64,000 bases of DNA from Pandoraea faecigallinarum (GTDB lineage Bacteria; Pseudomonadota; Gammaproteobacteria; Burkholderiales; Burkholderiaceae), in assembly GCF_001029105.3 (NCBI RefSeq), contig NZ_CP011807.3, positions 124,001 to 188,000 of the forward strand, read 5' to 3'. The notes beneath the pieces are model-generated. The model had not been told where the DNA came from and searched no databases. It saw only the letters and a list, made by a program, of their open reading frames with translations. Positions 51,919-61,209 of this stretch are shown one piece after another. The stretch's first letter is position 1. Each line of letters opens with the position of its first letter. The translations under genes and the position numbers were made by a program.

Positions 51919-54110
51919 GGAGGACGCATTACTTCGCCTGCGCATTGATGGTCGGGGCCGCGTCGAACGTCGCTGTCGCGTCATGGGCGGTGGCCTTGTC
52001 CTCGGCGGGTTCGCTCGAAGGTCGCTCGGCGGACACCGCGTCCGTGAGCACGGGGACGGAAGTGTCCGCCCCGCAAGCCACCTCGCCGGGGGCCGCGCAG
52101 CCGGGAACGCAGGGCGCCGCGCAGATACCGGTGCAGATGCCGGTGCAGATGCCGGCCAGGGCGCCTGCGGCCGCGGCAGGCGCCGCAACACCGTCGGGCG
52201 AAGCGGGGCGCGGTGGCTACGTGGCGCGCAACGACAATCTGCGGGAGTTCTTCGCGGCACTGTCGCCCTATCTCGGCCGGCCGGTGATCGTGAGCAGTCT
52301 CGCAGCGAAAAAGCAGGTCTCGGGAGACTTCGATATGTCGAACGCCCGCGCGCTGCTCGAATCGATGGCCTCGCGGCTGGGACTGATCTGGTATCACGAC
52401 GGACAATCGATCTTCGTGTACGACGCCTCGGAGGTCCGCAACGCGACCATCTCGATGCGCGACGCCTCACTGGGCGACCTGGAGTCGTATCTGCGCAAAG
52501 CCGGACTGTATGACCGGCGCTACCCGATTCGCGGCGAGCGGGGCAGCAAGGTGTTCTACGTGTCCGGGCCGCCGGTGTTCGTCGATCTGGTGCTCGCGGC
52601 GTCGCGCTCCATCGATCGCGTCATGGTCAGCGACATTCCGGCGGCAGGTCCCGATCGGATTGGCGTGGTGCGCATGGACAATGCGTTCGTGTCCGATCGT
52701 ACGTATCAGATGCGCGACGAAAAGATCGTCATCCCCGGCATGGCGTCGGTGATTACGCAACTGGTGCAGTCCTCGCGCGCGGGTGTCGGCAGCATCACGC
52801 CGCCTTCGACGCAACTCCCGCTCTCGGGAGCAGACGCGCGCAGCGGCAGCGGTCCCGGCCCGCTGCCACCGCCCATTCCCGGTTCGGGCGCGCCCGCGGC
52901 GCTCAATCCTTCGGTACCGCCGGGGGTGCCTGGCGCACTCGGCGGGTCCGGCGAGCGCGCCCCGGGGCACGGGCAGATCATCGTGCAGCCGTATACGGCG
53001 GGCAACAGCCTGCTCGTGCGCGGCACGGCAGAGCAGGTCGAGCGCGTCGAGCGGCTGGTGTCGCGACTCGATGCGCCGCGTCGTCATATCGAGTTGTCGC
53101 TGTGGATCATCGACGTGCGCAAGGAAGCGCTCGATTCGCTGGGGGTGGACTGGTCGGGCGGCATCGGGATCGGCTCGAAGTTCGGCGTACTGCTCAATGC
53201 GACCGCGCCCGTCAGCACGCTCGACGGGGTGCGCTTTCTCGCAAACATTCGTGCGATGGCCTCGACCGGACAGGCAAGCGTGGTGTCGCGGCCGGTGATC
53301 CTTACGCAGGAAAACATTCCGGCGCTCTTCGACGGCAGCCAGACGTTCTACGTGCCGCTCGAAGGCGAGCGCACCACCGATCTGCGCAGCGTGACGTACG
53401 GCACGATGATCAGCGTGTGGCCCCGTTTTGCCGGCCGGGGCGAGATCGAGATGACGCTCAACATCGAAGACGGCACGACCGCGCCGGGCAAGGACGGTGA
53501 CGGCGACAGCAAGTACACGGTATTGCCCACGGTCTCGCGCACGCGCATCAGCACCATCGCGCGCGTGCCGCAGGGCAAGAGCCTGCTCATTGGCGGATAC
53601 ACGCGAGATAGCGGAGACACGGTCGAGAAGAAAGTGCCGCTGCTTGGCGACATTCCCTGGCTGGGGCGCATCTTTCGCTACAACAGCACCTCGCAGAACA
53701 ACAACGTTCGCGTGTTTCTCATCCAGCCGCGCGAAATCGACGGCCCCATGGTGCGTGACGCCAGCGACATCGCCGCGGACACTGTGGCGACGCTGCCTTA
53801 TCCGGTGCAGGACGTGCCGGACGATCTGCGCCGCACGACCGGGCTTCAGACACACGGGGGCGTGCCTGCTGGCGACGCGGGTCGATCGGGCGGACAGGCA
53901 CCGCCGCCCTCGGCGATCCCGGCGTCTCCGGTGTTTCCGGCGCCCCCGGCAATCTCGACGATGCCAGCGGCCTCCGTCATGCCGGCGTCACCGTCGCATG
54001 CGCCTGTCGAGACGCATTCCCCACCGCCGCCGGCGGGCGCGGACGCCGCGGTGCGAGCGTCCGGCGATTTCCCTCTTTCCAACACGGGAGTGGACCGTGC
54101 CAGATCTTAA
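51915..54110 (+). CDS. sctC: Type III outer-membrane secretin SctC (InvG/BsaO class), enlarged
   Basis: A 731-residue secretin starting at ATG 51915 (MRRTHYFACALMVGAASNVA, a signal peptide). N0 and N1 domains begin at about residue 95 (NDNLREFFAALSPYLGRPVI), the N3 and pore domains at about 355, with RHIELSLWIIDVRKEALDSL, QASVVSRPVILTQENIPALF and the pore signature KKVPLLGDIPWLGRIFRYNS. InvG has about 560 residues; the extra length comes from an Ala/Pro-rich segment after the signal peptide, a Gly/Pro linker (about 300-355) and a Pro-rich C-terminal tail (about 640-731), where InvG has its short pilotin-binding region. No InvH-like pilotin is adjacent. Confidence 0.92.
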   Translation: MRRTHYFACALMVGAASNVAVASWAVALSSAGSLEGRSADTASVSTGTEVSAPQATSPGAAQPGTQGAAQIPVQMPVQMPARAPAAAAGAATPSGEAGRGGYVARNDNLREFFAALSPYLGRPVIVSSLAAKKQVSGDFDMSNARALLESMASRLGLIWYHDGQSIFVYDASEVRNATISMRDASLGDLESYLRKAGLYDRRYPIRGERGSKVFYVSGPPVFVDLVLAASRSIDRVMVSDIPAAGPDRIGVVRMDNAFVSDRTYQMRDEKIVIPGMASVITQLVQSSRAGVGSITPPSTQLPLSGADARSGSGPGPLPPPIPGSGAPAALNPSVPPGVPGALGGSGERAPGHGQIIVQPYTAGNSLLVRGTAEQVERVERLVSRLDAPRRHIELSLWIIDVRKEALDSLGVDWSGGIGIGSKFGVLLNATAPVSTLDGVRFLANIRAMASTGQASVVSRPVILTQENIPALFDGSQTFYVPLEGERTTDLRSVTYGTMISVWPRFAGRGEIEMTLNIEDGTTAPGKDGDGDSKYTVLPTVSRTRISTIARVPQGKSLLIGGYTRDSGDTVEKKVPLLGDIPWLGRIFRYNSTSQNNNVRVFLIQPREIDGPMVRDASDIAADTVATLPYPVQDVPDDLRRTTGLQTHGGVPAGDAGRSGGQAPPPSAIPASPVFPAPPAISTMPAASVMPASPSHAPVETHSPPPPAGADAAVRASGDFPLSNTGVDRARS

Positions 54111-55236
54111 TGTCAATCGGCCATCGCCGTCGTCATATTCGGACGCCTCCGCCAAAACGTACTCCGGCCGGGGGCGCGCGGCGAAAACGGCGGACGACGA
54201 CGGTCCCCACCGTCTGCTCGGCGGCGGGCCTGTCGCGGATATCCGGCGCGCGTCGGAATCGAGCGACGAAATGTCGTCCGCCATGGCCCAGTTCCGCCTG
54301 CGGGCGAACCGTCAGGAAGAGAACCGGGGCATGGCGCAGAGCTACGACTATCTGCTCGAAGAGGACGCGCCGAACAAGATCCGCGCCATTCTGGGCGCGG
54401 CGTGGGTGTCGCCCGAGGAACTGATGCGTCTGCTGCACAAGGCATTCGACGATGTGAGCGACCGGTGGCTCGCCCTGCAGGCGCTCCACGCGCAGCGTCA
54501 CACGCTCGGCGCGGCGCAGCAACTGGCCATCGAGACGGCGCTCACGCAGGCGGAGGCCGCACCGCCGGACGAGATCCGCGCTCGCAAGGCGGGCGTGCAT
54601 TGCGCGGTCAAGGCGCGGTTGTACGGGCACGCCATGACGCTGCCGTTCGCGCCGAAACTGTTGCGGGCCGCGTATCGGAGTTTTCTCACCACCGAGGCGC
54701 CGGACATCGAAATCTACCAGACGTGGATCGCCGGTTTCGGTGCCGAGCGCCGCGAACAGGTGCTTGACTTCATGGAAGGGGCCATCGTCGACGACATGCG
54801 CGCGGGCGACCCCAGCAGCACGCCGGGACAGTTCACGTCGTCGCTCGGACGCCTCACGACGCTGCGTGGCCTGCGTACCTGCGAGCACAGCTTCGTGCGG
54901 CTCGTGAGCGAAAGCGCGTTGGCCGCCCCGTTCAATTCGAGTGAAAAGGACTGGCTGCATTTCCTGCTCGTCATTCTGACGGACCCGGCAGCGCTCGACG
55001 AATCGCTGCGATACACCATGGGCGTGAGCGCAATCGTGCGCGAGATGCGCGACCACAGCCGCTTTCTCAACCTGTTGCTGTTCGCGTGCCAGCGGTTGCC
55101 CGGCGAGCCGTTGCTGACGCCGGGCGCGCGCGACATCATTCTCACCGGGTTGCGCGAGCTGGGCGGCGCGGCCTACGCGCGCGAAAGCAGCGCCGGCGCG
55201 GCCGATCCGGTCTCGCGACATCGCCGGAGCGTGTAA
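54097..55236 (+). CDS. sctW: Type III gatekeeper SctW (InvE/BsaP class)
   Basis: A 379-residue protein (InvE has 372). It starts at GTG 54097, chosen because GGGAG lies six bases upstream and the start overlaps the sctC end by 14 bases. The N-terminus (MPDLNVNRPSPSSYSDASA with GTG read as Met) is polar and probably disordered, followed by helical X-bundle domains (EMSSAMAQFRLRANRQEENR, ILGAAWVSPEELMRLLHKAF, TWIAGFGAERREQVLDFMEG). It controls the switch from translocon to effector secretion. Confidence 0.9.
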   Translation: MPDLNVNRPSPSSYSDASAKTYSGRGRAAKTADDDGPHRLLGGGPVADIRRASESSDEMSSAMAQFRLRANRQEENRGMAQSYDYLLEEDAPNKIRAILGAAWVSPEELMRLLHKAFDDVSDRWLALQALHAQRHTLGAAQQLAIETALTQAEAAPPDEIRARKAGVHCAVKARLYGHAMTLPFAPKLLRAAYRSFLTTEAPDIEIYQTWIAGFGAERREQVLDFMEGAIVDDMRAGDPSSTPGQFTSSLGRLTTLRGLRTCEHSFVRLVSESALAAPFNSSEKDWLHFLLVILTDPAALDESLRYTMGVSAIVREMRDHSRFLNLLLFACQRLPGEPLLTPGARDIILTGLRELGGAAYARESSAGAADPVSRHRRSV

Positions 55237-57311
55237 TGCCCGTCGCGTTGCTCAACGACCTGCGCGGCCGTCCCGAGATCGTCATTCTGATCCTGATGTC
55301 CTGCGTGATCGCCATGCTGGTGATCCCGCTGCCGACGTATCTGGTCGACTTTCTCATCGGCATCAACATCGCGATTTCCGTGCTGCTGTTTCTGGGGGCG
55401 TTCCACATCGAAAGGATTCTGAACTTTTCGTCGTTCCCGTCGATGTTGCTGATCACCACACTGTTCCGGCTGGCATTGTCGATCAGCACGACGCGCCTCA
55501 TCCTCATCGATGCCGATGCAGGCAAGATCATCGATTCGTTCGGGCAGTTCGTCATCGGCGACAGTCTGGCGGTCGGCTTCGTGGTGTTCGCCATCGTCAC
55601 GATCGTGCAATTCATCGTGATCGCCAAGGGGTCGGAGCGCGTCGCCGAAGTCGCGGCGCGCTTTTCGCTCGACGGCATGCCGGGCAAGCAGATGAGCATC
55701 GACGCCGACGTGAAGGCAGGCACGCTCGATAACGACGGCGCGCGCGAGCGACGCAGCGTGCTGGAGCGCGAGAGTCAGCTGTACGGGTCGTTCGACGGCG
55801 CGATGAAGTTCGTCAAGGGCGACGCCATCGCCGGCATCGTCATCATCTTCGTCAACCTGATCGGCGGCATCATTGTCGGCATGACGCAGCGGGGCATGGA
55901 ACTCGGCGGCGCCCTCACGACGTACACGACACTCACCATCGGCGATGGCCTCGTCGCCCAGATTCCGGCGCTGCTGATCTCGGTCGCGGCAGGCTTCGTC
56001 GTCACGCGCGTGAACGGCGAGGCGGACAACATGGGACGCACGATCATCAGCCAGTTGATGGGCAACCGCTTCGTGCTCGGTGCGACGGCACTGCTCACGC
56101 TGATTATCGGCACATTGCCGGGTTTCCCGTTCGTCACGTTCGCGTTGCTGTCCTGCTTGCTGGCGCTCGCCTGCTACTTCGCCAGACCGACGCCTTCGGC
56201 CCAGGGCAGGACCGGCAAGGCCGGCGCGGCAGCCGACGCGGCGGGAAAAGCCTCCAAAAGCGCGGGCGGTGCGCAGGCCGCGAGTTCGCTCGCGTCGATC
56301 GACGATCTCGACAACGTTGCGCCGGCGACCGCGCCGCTGGCCGTCGTGATTCCCTCGCCGCAGGTGCCGGCGTTCGAGGCCGCGACGTTCGCGCAGCGCG
56401 TGCGCAGCCAGTTCTTCACGGACTTCGGCGTCCATCTGCCCGAACTTCTGTTGCGAGGCTCGCCGACGATCCACGAGTCTCGGGCCGCCGTGTACATCAA
56501 CGAAGTTCGCGCCGACGAGTTCGTGATCTTCTACGACCGTGTGCGTGTCGACGCGTATACCGCCGAAATCGCCGCGCTCGGCTTCGAGCCCGTCTTCTCC
56601 GGCCCGGAGCGCGGCCGGTGCGCGTGGGTCACCCCCGACCAGGGGGAAACACTCGCCGCGATGCATCACCTCACGCATCCGCCGGCCGACGAGCTGTACC
56701 AGAGCCTTGCCGTGCTGCTGACGCGCCACGTCAATGAGTTTTTCGGGATTCAGGAGACGAAGAAGCTGCTCGATCTGGTGGAGCAGCATTACCCCGATCT
56801 GGTCAAGGAAGTGCTGCGCCACGTGGCGTTGCAGCGCGTGGCGGAAATCCTCCAGCGTCTGGTCATGGAGCGGATTTCCGTGCGCAACATGAAACTCGTC
56901 ATGGAAGTGCTCGCCATGTGGGCACCGCGCGAGAAGGACGTGCTCAACCTCGTCGAACATGTGCGCGGTGCGCTCGGGCGTTACATCTGCAACAAGTTTC
57001 TGCGCAACGGCGAGTTGCGTGTCGTCATGCTATCCGCCGAAATTGAGGAGAGCGTGCGTCGCTCGATTCGGCAGACGGCTGGCGGCGCGTTCGTGAACAT
57101 GGACCCCAAGGACGCCGAGTCGCTGTTGGACCGTGTCGCGCTGGCGCTCGACGGCTCGGGGCGTCCGCACAAGGATATCGTGCTGCTCGCCTCGGTGGAC
57201 GTGCGCCGATTCGTGAAGAAGCTGGCCGAGACCCGGTTCCGGGATCTGGAGGTGCTGTCGTTCGGCGAGCTGGTCGACGGTGTGTCCGTCAACGTCATTA
57301 GCACGATCTGA
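55236..57311 (+). CDS. sctV: Type III major export gate protein SctV (InvA/BsaQ class)
   Basis: A 691-residue protein. The N-terminal 310 residues contain about eight membrane helices and the family blocks LTTLFRLALSISTTRLIL (near residue 78), the FHIPEP-type loop and GDGLVAQIPALLISVAAGFV. A Gly/Ala/Lys linker (about 320-355) leads to the cytosolic ring domain (LPELLLRGSPTIHESRAAVY). ATG 55236 shares a base with the sctW TAA (TAATG). No chaperone gene of the InvB type follows it, unlike Salmonella. Confidence 0.96.
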   Translation: MPVALLNDLRGRPEIVILILMSCVIAMLVIPLPTYLVDFLIGINIAISVLLFLGAFHIERILNFSSFPSMLLITTLFRLALSISTTRLILIDADAGKIIDSFGQFVIGDSLAVGFVVFAIVTIVQFIVIAKGSERVAEVAARFSLDGMPGKQMSIDADVKAGTLDNDGARERRSVLERESQLYGSFDGAMKFVKGDAIAGIVIIFVNLIGGIIVGMTQRGMELGGALTTYTTLTIGDGLVAQIPALLISVAAGFVVTRVNGEADNMGRTIISQLMGNRFVLGATALLTLIIGTLPGFPFVTFALLSCLLALACYFARPTPSAQGRTGKAGAAADAAGKASKSAGGAQAASSLASIDDLDNVAPATAPLAVVIPSPQVPAFEAATFAQRVRSQFFTDFGVHLPELLLRGSPTIHESRAAVYINEVRADEFVIFYDRVRVDAYTAEIAALGFEPVFSGPERGRCAWVTPDQGETLAAMHHLTHPPADELYQSLAVLLTRHVNEFFGIQETKKLLDLVEQHYPDLVKEVLRHVALQRVAEILQRLVMERISVRNMKLVMEVLAMWAPREKDVLNLVEHVRGALGRYICNKFLRNGELRVVMLSAEIEESVRRSIRQTAGGAFVNMDPKDAESLLDRVALALDGSGRPHKDIVLLASVDVRRFVKKLAETRFRDLEVLSFGELVDGVSVNVISTI

Positions 57312-57376
57312 GCGAAGCGAGGGACCGGGATGCGAAGAAGCGGCGAAACGGACATGCCATTCAAGGAGTGCGGACC

Positions 57377-58690
57377 ATGGCGTCGTTGACATCGCGGCCG
57401 TTGTTTGTGCGGCGCCTTTCGCTCGTTTCGCGCATCACCGGGCATACGGCGGAGGCGCACATGCCGGGCGTGACGATCGGTGAGATCTGCGACATACGCC
57501 GCGCATGGCGCGATGCGCACGTCGTCGGGCAGGCGCAGGTCATCGCCGTGTACGACGACCGGGCGATCCTCAGCCTGTTTGCCGCGACGCAGGGATTGTC
57601 CTGCGATTCCGCGCTCATGCCCACGGGCCGCCAGGCGACGTGCCGCGTGCACGACGCATGGCGCGGCGCGGTGCTCGATGCCGCGGGCAGCGTAGTGGAC
57701 CGCATCGACGGCAAGCCGCTGGCGCCGCTGCGCCCTTCGGCCCCGGAGCGGCCGCTGCTCGCCCCGGCGCTGCCGTATGAAGACCGCATCGGCGTCGATG
57801 TCGGTCTGCACACCGGCCTGCGCGCCATTGATTCCCTGATGCCCTGCGGCATCGGTCAGCGCGTGGGTATTTTTGCCCCCGCGGGGTGCGGCAAGACGTC
57901 GTTTCTGAATGCGCTGATGGCCGGGGTCGAGGTGGAGACGACCGTCATTGCCCTGATCGGCGAGCGTGGACGCGAAGTGGTGGAAATCGTTGACGAGCTG
58001 CGTGCGTCGCCCGGTGCGCAACGCTGCGTCGTGATTTTCGCGACGTCCGATGCACCGGCCGTCACGCGCCGCAATGCGGCATTGCTCGCGACCACGGTGG
58101 CCGAGCACTTCCGCGATCGGGGGCACCGTGTGGCGCTCTTCGTCGACTCTCTTACGCGCTATGTGCGAGCGTGCCGCGATCTGGCGCTGGCTACCGGCGA
58201 GTTGCCGATGCGCGCGGGTGTGCCGGCCTCCGTCTACACCAGTCTGCCGCAACTGCTGGAGCGCGCCGGTGCGTCCAAAAGGGGGAGCATCACGGCGTTC
58301 TACACGGTGTTGATGGAAGACGAAGAGATGCCCGATCCGATGGTCGAGGAAATTCGCTCGATTCTCGATGGACACATTCATCTGAGCGCGCAACTCGCGC
58401 ACCGCAACCACTATCCCGCCATCGATGTCCTGCGCAGCGTGAGCCGGGTGGCAACGCGCGTCGCCGACAGCGAGCATCTGCGCGCCGCGGGTGCGTTGCG
58501 CACATGGCTGGCGCGCCTCGAATCGTTGCAGACGCTCGTGGATCTGGGCGAATACCGGCCTGGTGCGAACGCGCTGGACGACAAGGCGATGGAAGCGAAG
58601 CCGCAGATCGAGGCGTTCTTGCAGCAGGGCAAGGGCGAATGGTCGTCGCCCGAACAAACGCTGGAGAGGTTGCATGACATCGTGGGTTGA
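57377..58690 (+). CDS. sctN: Type III ATPase SctN (InvC/BsaS class)
   Basis: A 437-residue hexameric ATPase of the F1/FliI fold. Walker A is APAGCGKTSFLNAL (about residues 167-180), Walker B is RVALFVDSLTRYVRA, and ALIGERGREVVEIV and SVYTSLPQLLERAG are the other family motifs. Start 57377 has AAGGAG eight bases before; a GTG at 57368 would overlap that site. It releases chaperones and unfolds substrates at the base of the injectisome. The 65-base gap after sctV is where invB would be in SPI-1, and nothing is coded there. Confidence 0.95.
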   Translation: MASLTSRPLFVRRLSLVSRITGHTAEAHMPGVTIGEICDIRRAWRDAHVVGQAQVIAVYDDRAILSLFAATQGLSCDSALMPTGRQATCRVHDAWRGAVLDAAGSVVDRIDGKPLAPLRPSAPERPLLAPALPYEDRIGVDVGLHTGLRAIDSLMPCGIGQRVGIFAPAGCGKTSFLNALMAGVEVETTVIALIGERGREVVEIVDELRASPGAQRCVVIFATSDAPAVTRRNAALLATTVAEHFRDRGHRVALFVDSLTRYVRACRDLALATGELPMRAGVPASVYTSLPQLLERAGASKRGSITAFYTVLMEDEEMPDPMVEEIRSILDGHIHLSAQLAHRNHYPAIDVLRSVSRVATRVADSEHLRAAGALRTWLARLESLQTLVDLGEYRPGANALDDKAMEAKPQIEAFLQQGKGEWSSPEQTLERLHDIVG

Positions 58691-59129
58691 GGCGCGTCGT
58701 CTGTGCCGGGGCGCGTTGCAGATGAAGCAGTTGCAGGAGCGGGAGCTACAGAGCCTCTCGACGCAGGACACGCGTCTTGCCGAGCAGTACGCCGCGCTGG
58801 CCGCGCAGCGTGACGCAATCCTCGCGTTGATCGCTTCTTCGAAGCCTTCACAACTCGGATCGGATATCACGGGATTGCGCGGCGGCATGCGCGCCACGTC
58901 GATGTTGCGCCAACAGGCGCGCGACATCGACGTGACGCTCACGACGCTTGCGGAATCGAGAGAGCAACTCGCGACGGATCGCGAATTGACGGAACACGAG
59001 TGGCGCCGCTGGTGGAGGAAGGAGACGAAGTACAGCCGTCTGGCGAAGACGCTGCGCAGCGACGCACGCAAACGTCAGGCACACGTTGAGCGCGGAGAAC
59101 TTGAGGAGCGTCAGTCATGGGGACCCTGA
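58674..59129 (+). CDS. sctO: Type III ATPase stalk protein SctO (InvI/SpaM class)
   Basis: A 151-residue, highly charged helical protein that starts at ATG 58674 inside the end of sctN (17-base overlap). Two long helices (RLAEQYAALAAQRDAILALI and LATDRELTEHEWRRWWRKET) suggest the coiled-coil hairpin of the YscO/FliJ stalk, which rotates within the ATPase ring. Assignment rests on length, coiled-coil character and position between sctN and sctP, since the family is poorly conserved. Confidence 0.82.
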   Translation: MTSWVEARRLCRGALQMKQLQERELQSLSTQDTRLAEQYAALAAQRDAILALIASSKPSQLGSDITGLRGGMRATSMLRQQARDIDVTLTTLAESREQLATDRELTEHEWRRWWRKETKYSRLAKTLRSDARKRQAHVERGELEERQSWGP

Positions 59130-60172
59130 GTGGAGCAATCACGGCCGGAGCATCGGAGAACCCGGCGGGCACGGATTTGCAGGCATCCGGCGAAAAAACG
59201 ATCCGGGAGCGTGTCGACGAGGAAATGCGCAAACGCCGGACCGAGCGGCGCGAGCGCGAGACCCCGCTCGACATCGCGCTCGCGTGGCTGACGCAGATGC
59301 CTGCGGATCGCGGGCCGCCGGTTTCGCTCGACAACCGGCGTGCGCTGTCGGGACCGGAGCGCGATAGCGAGACGTCGGAGCGCAAGCGGGCCGCGGAGGA
59401 TGGCGAGCGTGCCGGGCGCCGTCTTCGCGAGGCGGCGGACGACGCAACAGCACGGCGCACCGCAAAGGCGCATGCGCCGGCCGAGCCGCAGCAGCCACGG
59501 GACCCGGCCACGACGACGGCGCTTTCCGCCAGGCCGGCAGACGCCGGCGCCGCAGGCACGTCGTCTGCCGGTGTGCCGTTGGCGTCGGCCCCGTCGGGCG
59601 AGCACAACGCACCGCGCGACGGGGCGCGCGCGACCGGCCCGGCAACCGCCGCCCCGGTCGCCGACGTCGCCGGCGTCACCGACGTCGTGAAGGCCCCCGA
59701 TGCGAACCGGGGCCGCGATTCGCACCGGCGCGCGCGGGGCGATGGCGCGTCCGCAGGCACGATGGAAGCCCCGGCGCTGGCACTGGTGAACGGGCATGCC
59801 GGGGCATGGCAGCGTGCGGCGCAGGGCGCGCCCGCGCGGGTGCCGCGCGGCGCCTATGCGCAGGCCCGCCCGCCGGCCCACCCTCAGGTCGCCGGCAAAG
59901 GCGCCGGTGTTCGCGCCGTGCCCCTCGGCGACGGCCTGCGCTACGCGTTCGGCACGTGGGGCAACGGGCACTTCGTCACCGTGAACGTGGTGCAGACCGA
60001 CGGCGGCCGGCGCTTCGTGCTGGGTGCGTCCGACCCGATCGTTCAGCGACGCCTGTCGGCCGCGCTGCCGGGCACGGCGGAGGGTCTCGCACCGCGCGGG
60101 GCCGGTGGCATCGGCCTGCATGCCGTGAAGGCGATTGCGCAAATGGACGACACCTCGGATGAGGTGTCCTGA
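59117..60172 (+). CDS. sctP: Type III needle-length regulator SctP (InvJ/SpaN class)
   Basis: A 351-residue hydrophilic protein, Ala/Pro/Arg-rich, with a charged N-terminal helix (KTIRERVDEEMRKRRTERRE), a long disordered centre and a folded C-terminus (LGDGLRYAFGTWGNGHFVTV, RRFVLGASDPIVQRRLSAAL). This is the general plan of needle-length ruler and substrate-switch proteins. It overlaps sctO by 13 bases and sctQ by one. Sequence similarity to InvJ is faint, so the call depends on gene order and composition. Confidence 0.8.
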   Translation: MGTLSGAITAGASENPAGTDLQASGEKTIRERVDEEMRKRRTERRERETPLDIALAWLTQMPADRGPPVSLDNRRALSGPERDSETSERKRAAEDGERAGRRLREAADDATARRTAKAHAPAEPQQPRDPATTTALSARPADAGAAGTSSAGVPLASAPSGEHNAPRDGARATGPATAAPVADVAGVTDVVKAPDANRGRDSHRRARGDGASAGTMEAPALALVNGHAGAWQRAAQGAPARVPRGAYAQARPPAHPQVAGKGAGVRAVPLGDGLRYAFGTWGNGHFVTVNVVQTDGGRRFVLGASDPIVQRRLSAALPGTAEGLAPRGAGGIGLHAVKAIAQMDDTSDEVS

Positions 60173-61209
60173 TGCTGACACTTCGCCGTATCGATGAGCG
60201 GATGACGCGCCTGAACGCGGCGGCCCGTGCATGGCGTGCGCGCGGCTGGCAGGCGTCGCTCGAACATATGCCGCGCATGGGGTCGTGGATGCAGGTGCAG
60301 GACTGCGCGCATACCTGGCAGGGGTGGGTCGAGCCGGGCATGTGGCTCGAAGGCGTTGCGCACGAACTTGCCTCACTCGCATGCAGCGCCGAGTCGGAAC
60401 AGCTGGCGGCGCGTCTGTTCGCCGTGAGCGCCAACCCGCTGCACCTGCCGATGCCCGAATTGCGATACGACGGACTCGACGTCGGCGCGCCCGTCGAAGG
60501 CGCCGCGTTACCCGAGGCGATGCTGCTCAAGGTACACGCCGCGGAATGCCCCGTATGGCTCGCGCGGGTGCCGGACGTGAAGTGCAACGTGCCGCTGGAC
60601 CTGCGCGGCGTACCGTTCCGGATCGATGTGGAACTTGGGCGCAGCCGTGCGCGGCTGGCGACGTTGCGCGGGGTGCGGCGCGGCGACGTTCTGATCGTGC
60701 GCGACGTGCAACGCCGGCTGAGTTGCGCGGGCAAGGTCATCGGCACTTATCAACGGGAAGAAGGGAACGCGATGCTGGAAACCTATCTGCATGACGACAT
60801 CGACGACAGCGACGACATCGACGACATGACGCCGGACGACGAACCGGCGTACGACGCGGACGAACGTGGCGAGGGCATGGCCGGCATGGCCGGTATGGCA
60901 CCGCACGAAGGTCGCGACCGGCAGCCTTCGTCTGCGGCGACGTTGCCCTTCGAGCAACTGCCGGTGGAACTCGTCTTCGTGCTGCAACGCGAGCGCATGA
61001 CGCTTGCCGAATTGCAGCGGCTCGGCGACACGCGGGTGATGGCGTTGCACGCCGGTGCGGAGCAACGCGTGGAAGTGCGCGTGAACGACACCTTGCTCGC
61101 GCGGGGCGAACTCGTGCAGCTCGACGGCCGGCTCGGTGTCGAAGTGTCCGAATGGCTAATGGAGTCGAAGGGCGAGCGGGGACCGAGAGGGCCGGATCAT
61201 GTGGACTGA
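60172..61209 (+). CDS. sctQ: Type III sorting-platform/C-ring protein SctQ (SpaO/BsaV class)
   Basis: A 345-residue protein with a divergent N-terminal half, a middle SPOA1-like domain and a C-terminal SPOA2 domain (about residues 265-340, PVELVFVLQRERMTLAELQR and GARGELVQLDGRLGVEVSEW-like end, read here as LARGELVQLDGRLGVEVSEW). An acidic linker (DDIDDSDDIDDMTPDD) separates the SPOA domains. An in-frame ATG with its own ribosome site at codon 201 probably yields a separate C-terminal product, as in SpaO. It forms the cytosolic pods of the sorting platform. Confidence 0.87.
   Translation: MLTLRRIDERMTRLNAAARAWRARGWQASLEHMPRMGSWMQVQDCAHTWQGWVEPGMWLEGVAHELASLACSAESEQLAARLFAVSANPLHLPMPELRYDGLDVGAPVEGAALPEAMLLKVHAAECPVWLARVPDVKCNVPLDLRGVPFRIDVELGRSRARLATLRGVRRGDVLIVRDVQRRLSCAGKVIGTYQREEGNAMLETYLHDDIDDSDDIDDMTPDDEPAYDADERGEGMAGMAGMAPHEGRDRQPSSAATLPFEQLPVELVFVLQRERMTLAELQRLGDTRVMALHAGAEQRVEVRVNDTLLARGELVQLDGRLGVEVSEWLMESKGERGPRGPDHVD
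60772..61209 (+). CDS. Putative internal SctQ C-terminal product
   Basis: ATG 60772 is in frame with sctQ at codon 201 and is preceded by GAAGAAGGGAACGCG, a good ribosome site. The 145-residue product would contain the acidic linker and SPOA2 domain. Salmonella SpaO makes a short form from a start near codon 203, which stabilises the full-length protein. This is an overlapping alternative product, not a separate gene. Confidence 0.6.
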   Translation: MLETYLHDDIDDSDDIDDMTPDDEPAYDADERGEGMAGMAGMAPHEGRDRQPSSAATLPFEQLPVELVFVLQRERMTLAELQRLGDTRVMALHAGAEQRVEVRVNDTLLARGELVQLDGRLGVEVSEWLMESKGERGPRGPDHVD

